Shown: positions 1-8,013, counted from the stretch's first letter. The stretch: DNA of 64,000 bases from Terriglobus roseus (GCF_900105625.1 NZ_FNSD01000001.1:3410001-3474000), one strand, 5' to 3'. Numbers and translations are program-made. Notes: generated from the letters alone by a model not told the origin.

Positions 1-589
1 CGGTCGCCACGATGTCTTTCGCAACGCAATCCTGAATGATTGGTCCGTAAATTGAGGCAAGGAACAGATTCGCCAACGTTGGGCTAGTTGGAGCACCTTG
101 GGGGAGGTGGAAATCGCATGTAGTTAGTTTTGTGAGTATTTTCGAAACCGGCGCCGAGCAGCATAGGATCTCGTGCCAGACCTTGTAAACATGTTCGTTG
201 GTAAGATTTGGATAGTAGCTTTTGATATCCATCTTGACGATGGTGGTAGCGCCCAAGTGAGCGGCCGCATGCTCACGAACGCTGCGTTTCGGGACCGCCC
301 CAAAGAGAAAATTAGGAAGGTTGAGTGGGAGCAGAAGTCTAGAGAGGATCCTCCTTTGAATCTTCTTTAACTCCACACCCGGGTTATCGATTTTCCTGAG
401 CTTTTTAGTTTGCGGCTTCTTGGCATGGGGCTTGAGCGGTTTTGCCTGCTCAAACGGGGAGTAGTTTGCCTCCCATTCAGCTAAGCGCAACAATGCCTCT
501 CGGCTTGCGCCGAGCAGATGTTCGAGTTCGCGGAGGCTGCGTAGTGGCAGCTGATCCAGAGGGAGACGTTTGTTGCGCTGAAGAGTCAT
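1..589 (-). CDS. retron-type reverse transcriptase, N-terminal part (runs off the left edge)
   Basis: The open frame reads 196 residues from an ATG at 589 to the window edge with no stop. It shows the retron/group II-like RT core: the IQRRIL segment (about residues 78-82), the domain-X-like stretch FGAVPKRSVREHAAAH (96-111), the catalytic motif MDIKSYYPNL (120-129, first Asp at 121) and LPQGAPTSPTLANL (162-175). The YADD box and the thumb that recognises the RNA would lie outside the window. In retrons the RT reverse-transcribes part of its own ncRNA into msDNA. The consensus NAxxH of retron RTs reads HAAAH here. The frame overlaps the preceding HTH gene by 113 nt. No strong ribosome site precedes the ATG, so the start is uncertain, but the N-terminal helix region looks genuine. 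The RT assignment is firm; calling it a retron rather than another RT class also rests on the upstream RNA candidate. Confidence 0.88.
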   Translation of the reverse strand, partial: MTLQRNKRLPLDQLPLRSLRELEHLLGASREALLRLAEWEANYSPFEQAKPLKPHAKKPQTKKLRKIDNPGVELKKIQRRILSRLLLPLNLPNFLFGAVPKRSVREHAAAHLGATTIVKMDIKSYYPNLTNEHVYKVWHEILCCSAPVSKILTKLTTCDFHLPQGAPTSPTLANLFLASIYGPIIQDCVAKDIVAT

Positions 590-881
590 GAGAGTCTCTA
601 TCAACCTGCATTAAGAGTTCTGTAAGTGCCAGAGACAAACTCTCAATCTGTCCTGGTTTCGCTCGCTGCGCATCAGCCTCGCTTATGCCGAGCAAGCTAA
701 GAAGATGAAAAGGCATCCTTAGAGCTTGGGCCAGTTTTTCGATGGTATCGAGCGTGGGCTGGCGCTTTCCGGATTCGATGAGAGAGAGATAGCTCCGATC
801 GATGTTAGCGCGGTCCGCTAGTTCGCCTTGAGAAAGATCAGCAAGCGAGCGTGCTACACGGATAGCTTTTGAATAATTCAT
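477..881 (-). CDS. Xre-family helix-turn-helix protein linked to the RT
   Basis: This is a 134-residue protein when started at the ATG at 881, which has AGGTGG about 9 nt upstream; a longer in-frame start at 956 lacks such a site. Residues about 4-60 form a classic HTH_3/Xre domain (SQGELADRANIDRSYLSLIE is the helix-turn-helix). It is followed by a short hydrophobic segment and a Ser/Thr/Arg-rich basic tail. Its 3' end overlaps the RT gene and the 75-aa ORF ends 43 nt upstream, so the three are probably co-transcribed. It may repress the system's own promoter or act as the retron's accessory protein; the sequence does not decide which. HTH partners are known for some retron types. Confidence 0.85.
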   Translation of the reverse strand: MNYSKAIRVARSLADLSQGELADRANIDRSYLSLIESGKRQPTLDTIEKLAQALRMPFHLLSLLGISEADAQRAKPGQIESLSLALTELLMQVDRDSHDSSAQQTSPSGSAATTQPPRTRTSARRKPRGIVALS

Positions 882-924
882 GTAAACCACCTGAGATGAA
901 AGGAAAAACGGCTCCCCTTGGGAC

Positions 925-1152
925 TTACGCGATGACTTGAGCATGTGCGACTTCATAGGCTGCTTCTGCGATGCGAGCTACAACCAAGCGGACTTTTTCG
1001 TGGTCTAGCCTTGTCGCCTTCTGCAGCTTCTTTAGATCGCGGATGCCCTCGATCAATGCTTCGCGCTGCCCCGACGTCAGTTCGTTGTTTGCGTCACCGA
1101 GCATCTGCTTAATTAGTTCGATGCACGATTCGATTAGCTTTGACGTTTTCAT
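925..1152 (-). CDS. small 75-aa protein of the RT island, function unknown
   Basis: Starting at the ATG at 1152, with GAGGAAA 5-6 nt upstream, this encodes a 75-residue, mostly helical, charged protein (begins MKTSKLIESCIELIKQM). No known domain is recognised. It lies between the candidate structured RNA and the HTH gene on the same strand, which makes it a candidate accessory or effector component. The open frame continues upstream to 1338, but that stretch overlaps the RNA candidate and reads as non-coding, so the shorter start is preferred. Confidence 0.6.
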   Translation of the reverse strand: MKTSKLIESCIELIKQMLGDANNELTSGQREALIEGIRDLKKLQKATRLDHEKVRLVVARIAEAAYEVAHAQVIA

Positions 1153-1193
1153 AGTTGTTTCCTCTTCTCCCGTTTGAGCGGGGGCGCGTTCGC

Positions 1194-1378
1194 CGGAACC
1201 AGAGAAGGAACGAATGACGTCGGGGAGCCGTTCTCTGAGAGAGCCTAGCGAACACTGGGGCGCGCTGGCTGCCAGGGGTTGAGGCTTCGCCTCCCCGTTC
1301 TGGACTTTAGGGGCAGGAATTACCTGCCTGGGAATCAAATGATTCCCAATTACGCCTATTTCTAGGCACCTGATTCCG
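1194..1378 (-). ncRNA. candidate retron msr-msd RNA
   Basis: Read on the minus strand, this 185-nt stretch begins with CGGAATCAGG (1378-1369) and ends with TCTGGTTCCG (1203-1194). The two pair over 10 positions with two G-U pairs, like the a1/a2 stem of retron ncRNAs. After the first arm come three compact hairpins: a GCCTA stem with GAAA loop (1367-1354), a 7-bp GGGAATC stem (1347-1330) and a 6-bp GGCAGG stem (1328-1312), resembling msr. The rest could be msd, with a CGGGGAG/CTCCCCG pairing (1297-1291 with 1227-1221) enclosing smaller stems. The pairings were found by eye; the msd part is the least certain. It lies upstream of the small ORF, HTH and RT on the same strand. Confidence 0.6.
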
Positions 1379-1444
1379 ATAAATCACACCAAGGATTGTC
1401 AAAGAGCTTTTCGAAAACATCAGCAGTAGCGCCGATCCATTGCT

Positions 1445-1473
1445 AGGCTATGACCTTGCTCCGCCCGTGTCAA
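1445..1473 (-). promoter_or_regulatory. putative sigma-70 promoter for the RT island
   Basis: On the minus strand a perfect TTGACA (1473-1468) is followed after 17 nt by TAGCCT (1450-1445). A second TTGACA lies at 1403-1398, directly upstream of the candidate RNA, but has only a poor -10 element. The remaining spacer up to 1616 is AT-richer than its surroundings and shows no gene. Confidence 0.45.
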
Positions 1474-1616
1474 CACAAAAAATGACTCAAAGAAACATTA
1501 TTTACACAGCAACCGATGCCATCGTCCATTACTAGCGTTCGTGCCGAATTAAAACACTTCATCTGGAGGGCAAGTACGACAACGGCAACCGGCTACCGGC
1601 TAATCTCGGACAGCTC

Positions 1617-2243
1617 TCAGCGCCACTTGATGTTGCAGCCGAGGCTTGGGCTTTGTGGGGCGATTGGGGGTTGGTTTGTTAGGAGGGCCTGGATGGCGGC
1701 TTCGAGGTCGGCTCCGTGGGCTTCTGCGTGGATTTCCGGGTGGCGTTCGAGGCCGTTCTTTGCGTCGGAGTCGCGGTAGGGGCGGGTTCGGTCGAACTGG
1801 GCGTGGTAGGTAAGTTCGTAGTTGGTGTCGAAGAGGTAGAGGTCAGGGGTGCAGGCTGCGTGGAACTCGCGGGCTGTCTCCTGGGTGCTGTCGAGGAGGT
1901 AGGGGATGCCGAGCTTGTCCCAGCCGAGTCGGGTGGCCTGTTCGCGCATGAAGTCGGGGCCGTCCTCAGGGTGCTCGAGGATGTCGTTCGACATGATGGC
2001 GACGGCTGCGATGCGGTCGGCATACTTCGCGAGGAGCGCGGTAAGTGCCTTCTCCATGTGCATGACGAAGGGGCAGTGGACGCAGACGAACAGGACGAGG
2101 AGGCCTCGTCGCTCGGTGAGGTCGTCCGGACCGCCGAAGATGTCGTCGCGGCCGATGCCGCGATCGGAGAGCACGTCTTTCAGTTCAAAGGCAGGGCAGG
2201 TGGTGCCGAGGGCGAGATCGGTGTTCGAGGGTGTGCGTGCCAT
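1617..2243 (-). CDS. thioredoxin-fold (AhpC/TSA-like) protein
   Basis: This 208-residue protein (ATG at 2243) has the layout of the redoxin/AhpC-TSA family: LGTTCPAFELKDV near the N terminus (about residues 12-24), then a beta strand LLVLFVCVHCPFVMHMEKAL with a CVHC motif where thioredoxins carry CxxC, and a later TPDLYLFD strand with the cis-Pro loop. It probably acts as a cytoplasmic thiol oxidoreductase or peroxiredoxin-like protein; no signal peptide is seen. The open frame extends upstream to 2447, but that part is low-complexity and unlikely to be translated. It is transcribed divergently from ribH. Confidence 0.8.
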   Translation of the reverse strand: MARTPSNTDLALGTTCPAFELKDVLSDRGIGRDDIFGGPDDLTERRGLLVLFVCVHCPFVMHMEKALTALLAKYADRIAAVAIMSNDILEHPEDGPDFMREQATRLGWDKLGIPYLLDSTQETAREFHAACTPDLYLFDTNYELTYHAQFDRTRPYRDSDAKNGLERHPEIHAEAHGADLEAAIQALLTNQPPIAPQSPSLGCNIKWR

Positions 2244-2555
2244 GCTCCGATGATAGCGAGTCAGCCTCGTGTCGTGAGCCAGCCGGTGGCTGTTACCGGG
2301 CGCGGGGTTGGAGGGAGCTCTCCTGCCGGCGGTTTTGGCCCCGCCTTTGTTTCCTGTGGAGGGTTGATGGCACGGCAGAAGCCGCGCCCCTCCGAAAGAT
2401 TGCGCTGTGCGCGAAGGCCCACCTTCGCTTCCCGAAAGGTGAGGCACCCGGTTGGAAGCCTGAACGGTTTACCCGGGGTTCGTCGCGATTGCCAGGCCCT
2501 CGGCTCGCGGTTTCGTGGGCTTCTTTGGGAGCTCCTGCCTTTGCGCGCCCTTCTT

Positions 2556-2587
2556 GCTAACTTGCTGACTCGCTAACTTGCTGACTC
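2556..2587. repeat. tandem 16-bp repeat in the spacer before ribH
   Basis: Two exact copies of GCTAACTTGCTGACTC lie head to tail, followed by a partial third. They occupy the end of a 367-bp spacer between the divergent thioredoxin-fold gene and ribH that otherwise shows no gene. Related GAGTCAGCAAG-type words occur in other spacers of the window. Confidence 0.8.
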
Positions 2588-2610
2588 GCTCTTTTCCGTA
2601 CAATCAAAGG

Positions 2611-3723
2611 ATGATCAAGGGATTGACGGTGGTGAAGCCGGTGGCTTCGGCGGCGGCCTGGGAGCGACTTTCGTCGTTGTTTGCTGAGCTGGGATTTGAG
2701 CCGGGGCGTGGCTGGGATGACGGCACGGGCAAGGGCGCGTCGTTTCTGGCGCCGGTCGGCAATGCGGAGTTTGTTACGGGCCGGATGCCCGGTGTGCCGG
2801 AGCTGCTGGTCGAATGCACGCAGATCGACATTGTGCACGGCATTGTGAAGCGATGGCTGGCTGCAGAGGCTCGTACGGAAGAGATCTCTTTGCGCCTGTC
2901 AGAGGTCGTGGAGACGCATTGGAAGTCGCGGATGTTTACGGTGGACCTGAGTGATTCGCTGCCTTCGACATTTTTGGCGAGCCAGCAGAATGCAGGTCCT
3001 TCGACTTCGCTGCGCTCCGCTCAGGATGACAAATCCGTGGGAGGAACCAGCGGATTGCGCTTCGCTCAGGATGACAAGTCCGTAGGGGGATCGGGGCCGT
3101 TGCAGTTTGGCTTCTGGGAGCGTGAGGATGTGCTGGCTGGATTGCCGGTTGCGGTTGAGGGTGACCTGAGCGCGGCTGGCATGAAGTTCGGCATTGTGAC
3201 GGCTCGCTGGAATGCGGTGATCACGGATCGTCTGCTGCAGGGTTCGCTCGATGGCATTCTGCGGAGTGGCGGTCGTCGTGACGACATCGATATTGTGCGT
3301 GTGCCGGGTGCGTGGGAGGTTCCTGCGGCGGCTCGGATGATGGCGGATCTGCGGGATGCGGATGGCAAGCGGAAGTATGACGCGATCATCACGCTGGGCT
3401 GCCTGCTGCGTGGCGAGACCGCGCACTACGAGGCGATTTACAACGAGGCAGCGCGCGGCATCGGGCAAAGCCAGCAGGAGACGGGCATTCCGCATGCGTT
3501 TGGCGTGCTGACCTGCGAGACGCTGGAGCAGGCGCTGAATCGTGCCGGTGTGAAGGCCGGGAACAAGGGATTTGAAGCAGCCGTGGCGGCGATCGAGATG
3601 GTCTCGATCGCACGCAAGATCGGTCACGCGGCAGCGGGTGAGCATGATGGCAGCGGCGTGTCCGCTGGCCGTGCGGCTCAGGCTGACGTGGACCGTGCGG
3701 TTGCATTGGAAGGTGGCAAGTGA
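2611..3723 (+). CDS. ribH: 6,7-dimethyl-8-ribityllumazine synthase with N-terminal VOC-like extension
   Basis: The 370-residue product is more than twice the length of ordinary lumazine synthase (about 155 residues). The enzyme proper starts near residue 190 (MKFGIVTARWNAVITDRLL) and carries GAWEVP, the substrate loop and GETAHYEAI with the catalytic-region His; it condenses a ribityl-amino-pyrimidine with a butanone phosphate in riboflavin synthesis. Residues 1-105 resemble a VOC/glyoxalase-like half domain (GLTVVKPV...LGFEPGRGW). Residues about 128-156 are the translation of an intergenic-type repeat (SLRSAQDDKSV, then LRFAQDDKSV). The start ATG at 2611 has AAAGG just upstream. nusB follows 49 nt downstream, a common pairing. 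Confidence 0.92.
   Translation: MIKGLTVVKPVASAAAWERLSSLFAELGFEPGRGWDDGTGKGASFLAPVGNAEFVTGRMPGVPELLVECTQIDIVHGIVKRWLAAEARTEEISLRLSEVVETHWKSRMFTVDLSDSLPSTFLASQQNAGPSTSLRSAQDDKSVGGTSGLRFAQDDKSVGGSGPLQFGFWEREDVLAGLPVAVEGDLSAAGMKFGIVTARWNAVITDRLLQGSLDGILRSGGRRDDIDIVRVPGAWEVPAAARMMADLRDADGKRKYDAIITLGCLLRGETAHYEAIYNEAARGIGQSQQETGIPHAFGVLTCETLEQALNRAGVKAGNKGFEAAVAAIEMVSIARKIGHAAAGEHDGSGVSAGRAAQADVDRAVALEGGK
2993..3077 (+). repeat. dispersed intergenic-type repeat inside the ribH reading frame
   Basis: A 41-nt stretch (2993-3033), beginning CAGGTCCTTCGACTTCGCTG and ending in CTCAGGATGACAAA, recurs with one mismatch in the rplX-rplE spacer (39344-39384). A second partial copy, GCTTCGCTCAGGATGACAA, follows at about 3056-3077. 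Here both copies are in frame and translated in the linker between the two domains of RibH. Confidence 0.85.
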
Positions 3724-3772
3724 TGGAGCACATGAAGAACAACGGGAATTTCGTTACGGGCGGGGCGCTCTA

Positions 3773-4213
3773 ATGGGCGCTCGGCGCAAGGCACGCGAAC
3801 TGGCGATGCAGATGTTGTATCAGAGCGATTTGGGCAAGCAGACAGCAGCGGAGGTTCGCCGCGTCTTCTGGCAGAGTCGCACGGATGAAGAGGGCGCGCA
3901 GACGGTTGACCTGGAGACGCAGAGCTTTGCGGAGGACCTGTTTCGCGTGGCCGTGGAACGCAGTGACGAAATCGATGATCTGATCGAGACACACTCACAG
4001 CACTGGCGCGTGCATCGGATGGCCGTGGTCGACCGGAACCTGCTGCGGATGGCCATCGCGGAGATGGTTGGCTTCAAGGCCACGCCGCACCCGATCATCA
4101 TCAATGAGGCACTGGAGATCGGTCGCCGGTATGCTGCTCCGGAGAGCATCACGTTCTTAAACGGCGTACTGGATGCTGTCTCGCGAACGGTGTTGGCGAA
4201 GCGTTTGGCGTAA
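3773..4213 (+). CDS. nusB: transcription antitermination factor NusB
   Basis: The 146-residue product matches NusB from MGARRKARELAMQMLYQSDL at the N terminus to the C-terminal INEALEIGRRYAAPESITFL signature. NusB binds the boxA RNA together with S10 (NusE) and helps RNA polymerase read through rRNA operons. It follows ribH by 49 nt and a strong terminator lies beyond it, so ribH-nusB is probably a two-gene operon. The frame is open far upstream inside ribH, but the ATG at 3773 gives the family's usual N terminus. Confidence 0.95.
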   Translation: MGARRKARELAMQMLYQSDLGKQTAAEVRRVFWQSRTDEEGAQTVDLETQSFAEDLFRVAVERSDEIDDLIETHSQHWRVHRMAVVDRNLLRMAIAEMVGFKATPHPIIINEALEIGRRYAAPESITFLNGVLDAVSRTVLAKRLA

Positions 4214-4366
4214 GGGCAGAGGATAGGGATTAGGGCAGAACTAGGGATCAGAAACAGTTGATGCCCCATGTCTCGGTGAGATGTGGGGCTTTCTGTTGGC
4301 TGGTGTGAGCTGGGGTTTTGGCCACGTTCTAGAAGCAAGACATCGGAAGCGGCTCGATCGCCGCAA

Positions 4367-4400
4367 CGAAGAAGGCCGCCATCGCTGGCGGCCTTCTTCG
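4367..4400. terminator. bidirectional terminator between nusB and the lipoprotein gene
   Basis: A 14-bp perfect stem, CGAAGAAGGCCGCC with its complement, closes a 6-nt loop. Its base is A-rich on one side and T-rich on the other, and it lies between two convergent genes. Confidence 0.85.
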
Positions 4401-4434
4401 TTGCATTTCCTGGTTCCTGATTCCTGTTCCCTGC

Positions 4435-6798
4435 TTAGTTGTTGGTGACCGAGCGCGGGTACTGGACGATCAGGTTGGGAGTGGCCACGCCGGTGCTGTT
4501 GGAGACGCTGGGCAGCTTCGGTGCGATCTGGCTGGTGTCCGTCAGCGTGCTGCGTGTGATGACGTGTACCTGGTTGTCGCCGGAAGTTCCTGCAAAGAAG
4601 AACTTGTTGTCCGAGGAGAAGACACCCGATACCGGTGCGGTTGCGGTGCCGGTCAGTGTAACGGCCTTGACCGTTCCTGCTCCCGATGCTGCTGGCGTGT
4701 ACGCCGGCTGCACTGCTCCCGCCTTCGCTGCCGTGGTGGGCAGGTAGGTGATGAAGGCCACGCTGGAATCCGAAGCCGGATAGACGCCGGTGACACCGGT
4801 GGTGGTGACACCCGTCAGGACAGCCGTGTTGACGGCGGTACCGAAGGCCGGCGGCAGGCCGCTCTCCGGGCAATCGCCGGTGGGCAGCGTGTTCTGAAAG
4901 GTGCGGGTGCCGTTTGTGCCGTCGTTGGAAACCGAAGTGGGGAAGGTCACATCGTTGACGATGGGCGTTCCGCCGCTGGCTGCGAGGCGAACGTCCAGCA
5001 GGTGGCGACCGTCATTGGTGGTGGCGACGCGATCGCCAACCGCAGCGGAGACCGTGGTGGTGCCTGCCTGTGGGTAGAAGATCGTCGGCGAGACGGTGCC
5101 GTTGGGGCAGTAGGACCGCGCATTGATTGCGGTCGCGCCACCCACAAAAGCGCCCACGGTGGGGACGGCGATCGCGACATCATTCGCGCCGGTGCCGGAC
5201 AGGTCGTACTCCTGCCAGCTGGTGAATGCCGAGTACACGAGCAGGTGGTTGGCGGCCGTTGTGACGTAGAGCGTCTCACCGTCGGGCGTGTAGGCAGCGC
5301 GTGTTCCGATGCCGGTGTAGGTGCTGGTGACGGTAGACGTCGACGTGTTGACGACGGAGATCTGGTTACGCGTCGAATCGCTGACGACGACCGTGGCACT
5401 GTCTGGCGAAACAGCCAGCACCGTGCCCTGGATGGTCGTAGAGGTGCTCGTGACCGTGTTGCTTGCGGTGGTGAAGGTCATCAGGCCGAACGGCGATCCC
5501 AGGAAGATGCTGGCACCGTTCTGCGACAGCACCATGGAGTTCGGTGTGTAGGGCAGTGCGGTGGGCGATGGGACCACACCGGTGGTCAGATCGACCGGCA
5601 CGAGGTAGTTGGAGTCCGTGCTGCCGATCCAGAGCCGTGTGCTGTTGCTGCCCGGCGTGGTGGACAGCAGCGTGTTGGACGCGACCGGCTTGCCCGTTCC
5701 CAGCAGACCGACGTTGCCGTAGGGCGACGGGTTGCAGGAGGGCGGCAGGCAGAAGGCGTTGATGGCTGCGGTGCCCGGGAAGACCGGTGCGATACCGGTG
5801 CTGGATGCGGGCGCAGCGACCGGTGTCGTGGAGGTGTAGGTCAGCGCAAGACCCGTCAGAGTGACGCCGTTGGTGTCCAGGATGGCCGCCGTGATGGGTT
5901 CCGTGTTGTTCGGGTTCACCGTTACTGCGCCGTTCACGGCGTTGGGTGTATTGATGGTGATGGTCTTCGGCGGGCAGACGGACATCAGGCCAGCCGTTGA
6001 TGTTGAGCTGGCAATGGTGGCCGTGACGATCGTCGTGCCGGGGGCCAGTGCCGTGGCAACACCGCTGGTGTTCTCAAAGGTGAGAAGGCCGGCAGTCTGC
6101 GCGGCAAAGGTCGCGTGACCCGCGCTGTAGGTGATGTTGGTGGAGCCGGAGAAGAAGCGAGCCACCAGCTGCGCGCTCTTGTTGAACGAGATGCAGGTGT
6201 TGGGCACATAGGCCGGAGCCGTCGTGCTGGAGGACGCGGTGTATGCGGGGCAGTTCGTCGCCGGATCGTTCGTACAGTCCGTGGACGCGGCGCCCAGCGT
6301 GATCGACGTGATCTGCGGGTGAACGTAGATCAGCACCTTGTTGCTATTCGCGCCGCCACCGGATGCGGTTAACTCCGCAACGCCGGTTACGTTCGTCGCG
6401 GTGCAGAAGGTGTAGTCCGGAATGCCGCTGGGGTTGTTGCGATTCCACTGGCCGGCGCAGACGCCACCGGTCGTCGGGTTCACGTCCGCGATGTTCTGGT
6501 TCGACGAGTTGTAGGTGTACTTCGCAATCGTGACGGCATTGCCCTGGCAGTCGGTTGCCGTGGGCGCCGTGACCGAGGCAGTCTGCGAGTAGCCGAGACT
6601 GATGCCGCCAACGGTCGGCTGCAGCACGATACTCTGCGCATCGCCAGTCTTGGGGCCGATGGTGCCATTGCAATAGGTCGCACCGCTGCCCTTAGAGCAG
6701 CCGGAGAGCGAAACACCCACAGGAACGGCGAAAAACAAAATTACGAACAAGGAAAGAAGACGACGCTGCAAAGAAAAACCTCCCCGCAGCAGGCCCAT
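4435..6798 (-). CDS. large secreted lipoprotein with Ig-like and beta-propeller repeats
   Basis: The 787-residue product starts with a basic N terminus, a hydrophobic core (LLSLFVILFFAVPVG) and a lipobox LSGC (Cys34), so it should be lipid-anchored after export. Residues about 55-290 have the Thr/Ser/Ala-rich, beta-strand look of bacterial Ig-like (Big-type) domains. Residues about 385-560 show repeated strands such as VLAVSPDSATVVVSDS and AAYTPDGETLYVTT, typical of YVTN/40-residue beta-propeller repeats. Function is unknown; surface binding or adhesion is plausible. It is a single gene, convergent with nusB and divergent from the DUF1080 gene. No good ribosome site precedes the ATG. Confidence 0.75.
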   Translation of the reverse strand: MGLLRGGFSLQRRLLSLFVILFFAVPVGVSLSGCSKGSGATYCNGTIGPKTGDAQSIVLQPTVGGISLGYSQTASVTAPTATDCQGNAVTIAKYTYNSSNQNIADVNPTTGGVCAGQWNRNNPSGIPDYTFCTATNVTGVAELTASGGGANSNKVLIYVHPQITSITLGAASTDCTNDPATNCPAYTASSSTTAPAYVPNTCISFNKSAQLVARFFSGSTNITYSAGHATFAAQTAGLLTFENTSGVATALAPGTTIVTATIASSTSTAGLMSVCPPKTITINTPNAVNGAVTVNPNNTEPITAAILDTNGVTLTGLALTYTSTTPVAAPASSTGIAPVFPGTAAINAFCLPPSCNPSPYGNVGLLGTGKPVASNTLLSTTPGSNSTRLWIGSTDSNYLVPVDLTTGVVPSPTALPYTPNSMVLSQNGASIFLGSPFGLMTFTTASNTVTSTSTTIQGTVLAVSPDSATVVVSDSTRNQISVVNTSTSTVTSTYTGIGTRAAYTPDGETLYVTTAANHLLVYSAFTSWQEYDLSGTGANDVAIAVPTVGAFVGGATAINARSYCPNGTVSPTIFYPQAGTTTVSAAVGDRVATTNDGRHLLDVRLAASGGTPIVNDVTFPTSVSNDGTNGTRTFQNTLPTGDCPESGLPPAFGTAVNTAVLTGVTTTGVTGVYPASDSSVAFITYLPTTAAKAGAVQPAYTPAASGAGTVKAVTLTGTATAPVSGVFSSDNKFFFAGTSGDNQVHVITRSTLTDTSQIAPKLPSVSNSTGVATPNLIVQYPRSVTNN

Positions 6799-6968
6799 TG
6801 GGCGGTGATGCGGTCTCTACATGGGACGGGAAGTGCCCGGAAATGTCTGCTCCTCAGTGTAAATCAGGTGGACAGACCCCGCCGCCCGGGCCCGGGGTCA
6901 ATGTTGGGGGAGGGGGCTGGCGTGGCACCCATGCAAATCTGCGCGTGCCGGTATATTCTTCCGGCACT

Positions 6969-7793
6969 ATGGTGCGTTCTAACTTTTCGTCGCTGATCGT
7001 CCTTGCTGCAATCGCAGTTGTCCCGTTCGCTGCTCATGCCCAGGCGGCGCCAGCCGCTGCTGCCCCCGGCCCAAAGCATGAGGACACGGAGTTTTACCAG
7101 CCTGTGCCACCGGTCGTGACGCCCGCCGCAACCGTAGGCGCTGCGCCCTCGGACGCGGTGAAGCTGTTCGATGGGACAGACCTTTCGCAGTGGGTTGCCG
7201 TAAAGGACGGCTCGCCTGCGGACTGGGTCATCACCGACGGAATTCTGACCGTGAAGAAGGGCGGTCTCGGCAACATTGAGACGAAGCAGCGCTTCAAGGA
7301 CTACCAGTTGCACCTGGAATGGCGCATCCCTGCGAACATCACGGGCGAAAGCCAGGGACGTGGCAACAGCGGTGTCTTCCTGGCATCCACGGGCAAGGGC
7401 GACGCAGGGTATGAGCTGCAGATCCTGGACAGCTACAACAACCCGACCTATACCAATGGCATGCTGGGCAGCCTGTACAAGCAGACCGCGCCGCTGGCCA
7501 ACGCGGCACGCAAGCCGGGCGAGTGGCAGAGCTATGACATTGTCTGGAACGCACCGCGGTTCAATGCAGATGGCAGCGTGCAGACCCCGGCCTTCGCCAC
7601 GGTCTTCGAAAACGGCGTGCTGGTCGAGAATCACTTCCAATTAAAGGGCGAGACGCTGTACGTGGGCCAGCCGGTCTACAAGGCGTATGACACCGCTCCC
7701 ATCAAGCTGCAGGCGCACGGTGATAAGAGTGAGCCGCTGAGCTTCCGCAACATCTGGGTTCGGCCCGTCCACGACATCGGCCCAAGCCACTAG
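6969..7793 (+). CDS. exported DUF1080 (3-keto-disaccharide hydrolase-like) protein
   Basis: This 274-residue protein has an N-terminal signal peptide (MVRSNFSSLIVLAAIAVVP, cleavage near AHA-QA) and one DUF1080 domain: VKLFDGTDLSQWV at about residue 60, LHLEWRIP, GNSGVFL and YELQILDS in order. DUF1080 proteins adopt a concanavalin-like jelly roll, and some act on oxidised disaccharides. It probably works on carbohydrate in the periplasm or outside the cell. The frame is open upstream to 6798, but the ATG at 6969 is placed exactly before the signal peptide. A terminator follows. Confidence 0.85.
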   Translation: MVRSNFSSLIVLAAIAVVPFAAHAQAAPAAAAPGPKHEDTEFYQPVPPVVTPAATVGAAPSDAVKLFDGTDLSQWVAVKDGSPADWVITDGILTVKKGGLGNIETKQRFKDYQLHLEWRIPANITGESQGRGNSGVFLASTGKGDAGYELQILDSYNNPTYTNGMLGSLYKQTAPLANAARKPGEWQSYDIVWNAPRFNADGSVQTPAFATVFENGVLVENHFQLKGETLYVGQPVYKAYDTAPIKLQAHGDKSEPLSFRNIWVRPVHDIGPSH

Positions 7794-7818
7794 ACGTCGC
7801 ATCACTTTCTCGCGGAAA

Positions 7819-7852
7819 GGGTGCCGGGCCGGGAGAGGCGCGGCACCCTTTT
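7819..7852 (+). terminator. intrinsic terminator after the DUF1080 gene
   Basis: A GGGTGCCG/CGGCACCC stem is followed directly by TTTT. Confidence 0.85.
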
Positions 7853-8013
7853 GTTCGTCGCGCAGTCTTTCAAGGGAGTGAAACACTCCTGCCGCCGCGG
7901 TATGAAGCTCTGCCGGGACGTTCAGAACGTCGTTGAAGCGGCGGATCGTCACAACCTTCAGGGCGGTTTCAAGCTCCGATGCGACAGTGGTAATGGAACG
8001 AGGAGCGATGACG

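Noticed and set aside
1716-2576. Open frame of 286 residues on the plus strand opposite the thioredoxin-fold gene
   Set aside because: Valine/Glu-rich shadow; the minus strand has clear family motifs.
4564-6000. 478-residue open frame antisense to the lipoprotein gene
   Set aside because: Arg/Gly-rich shadow of the real gene, which has a signal peptide and lipobox.
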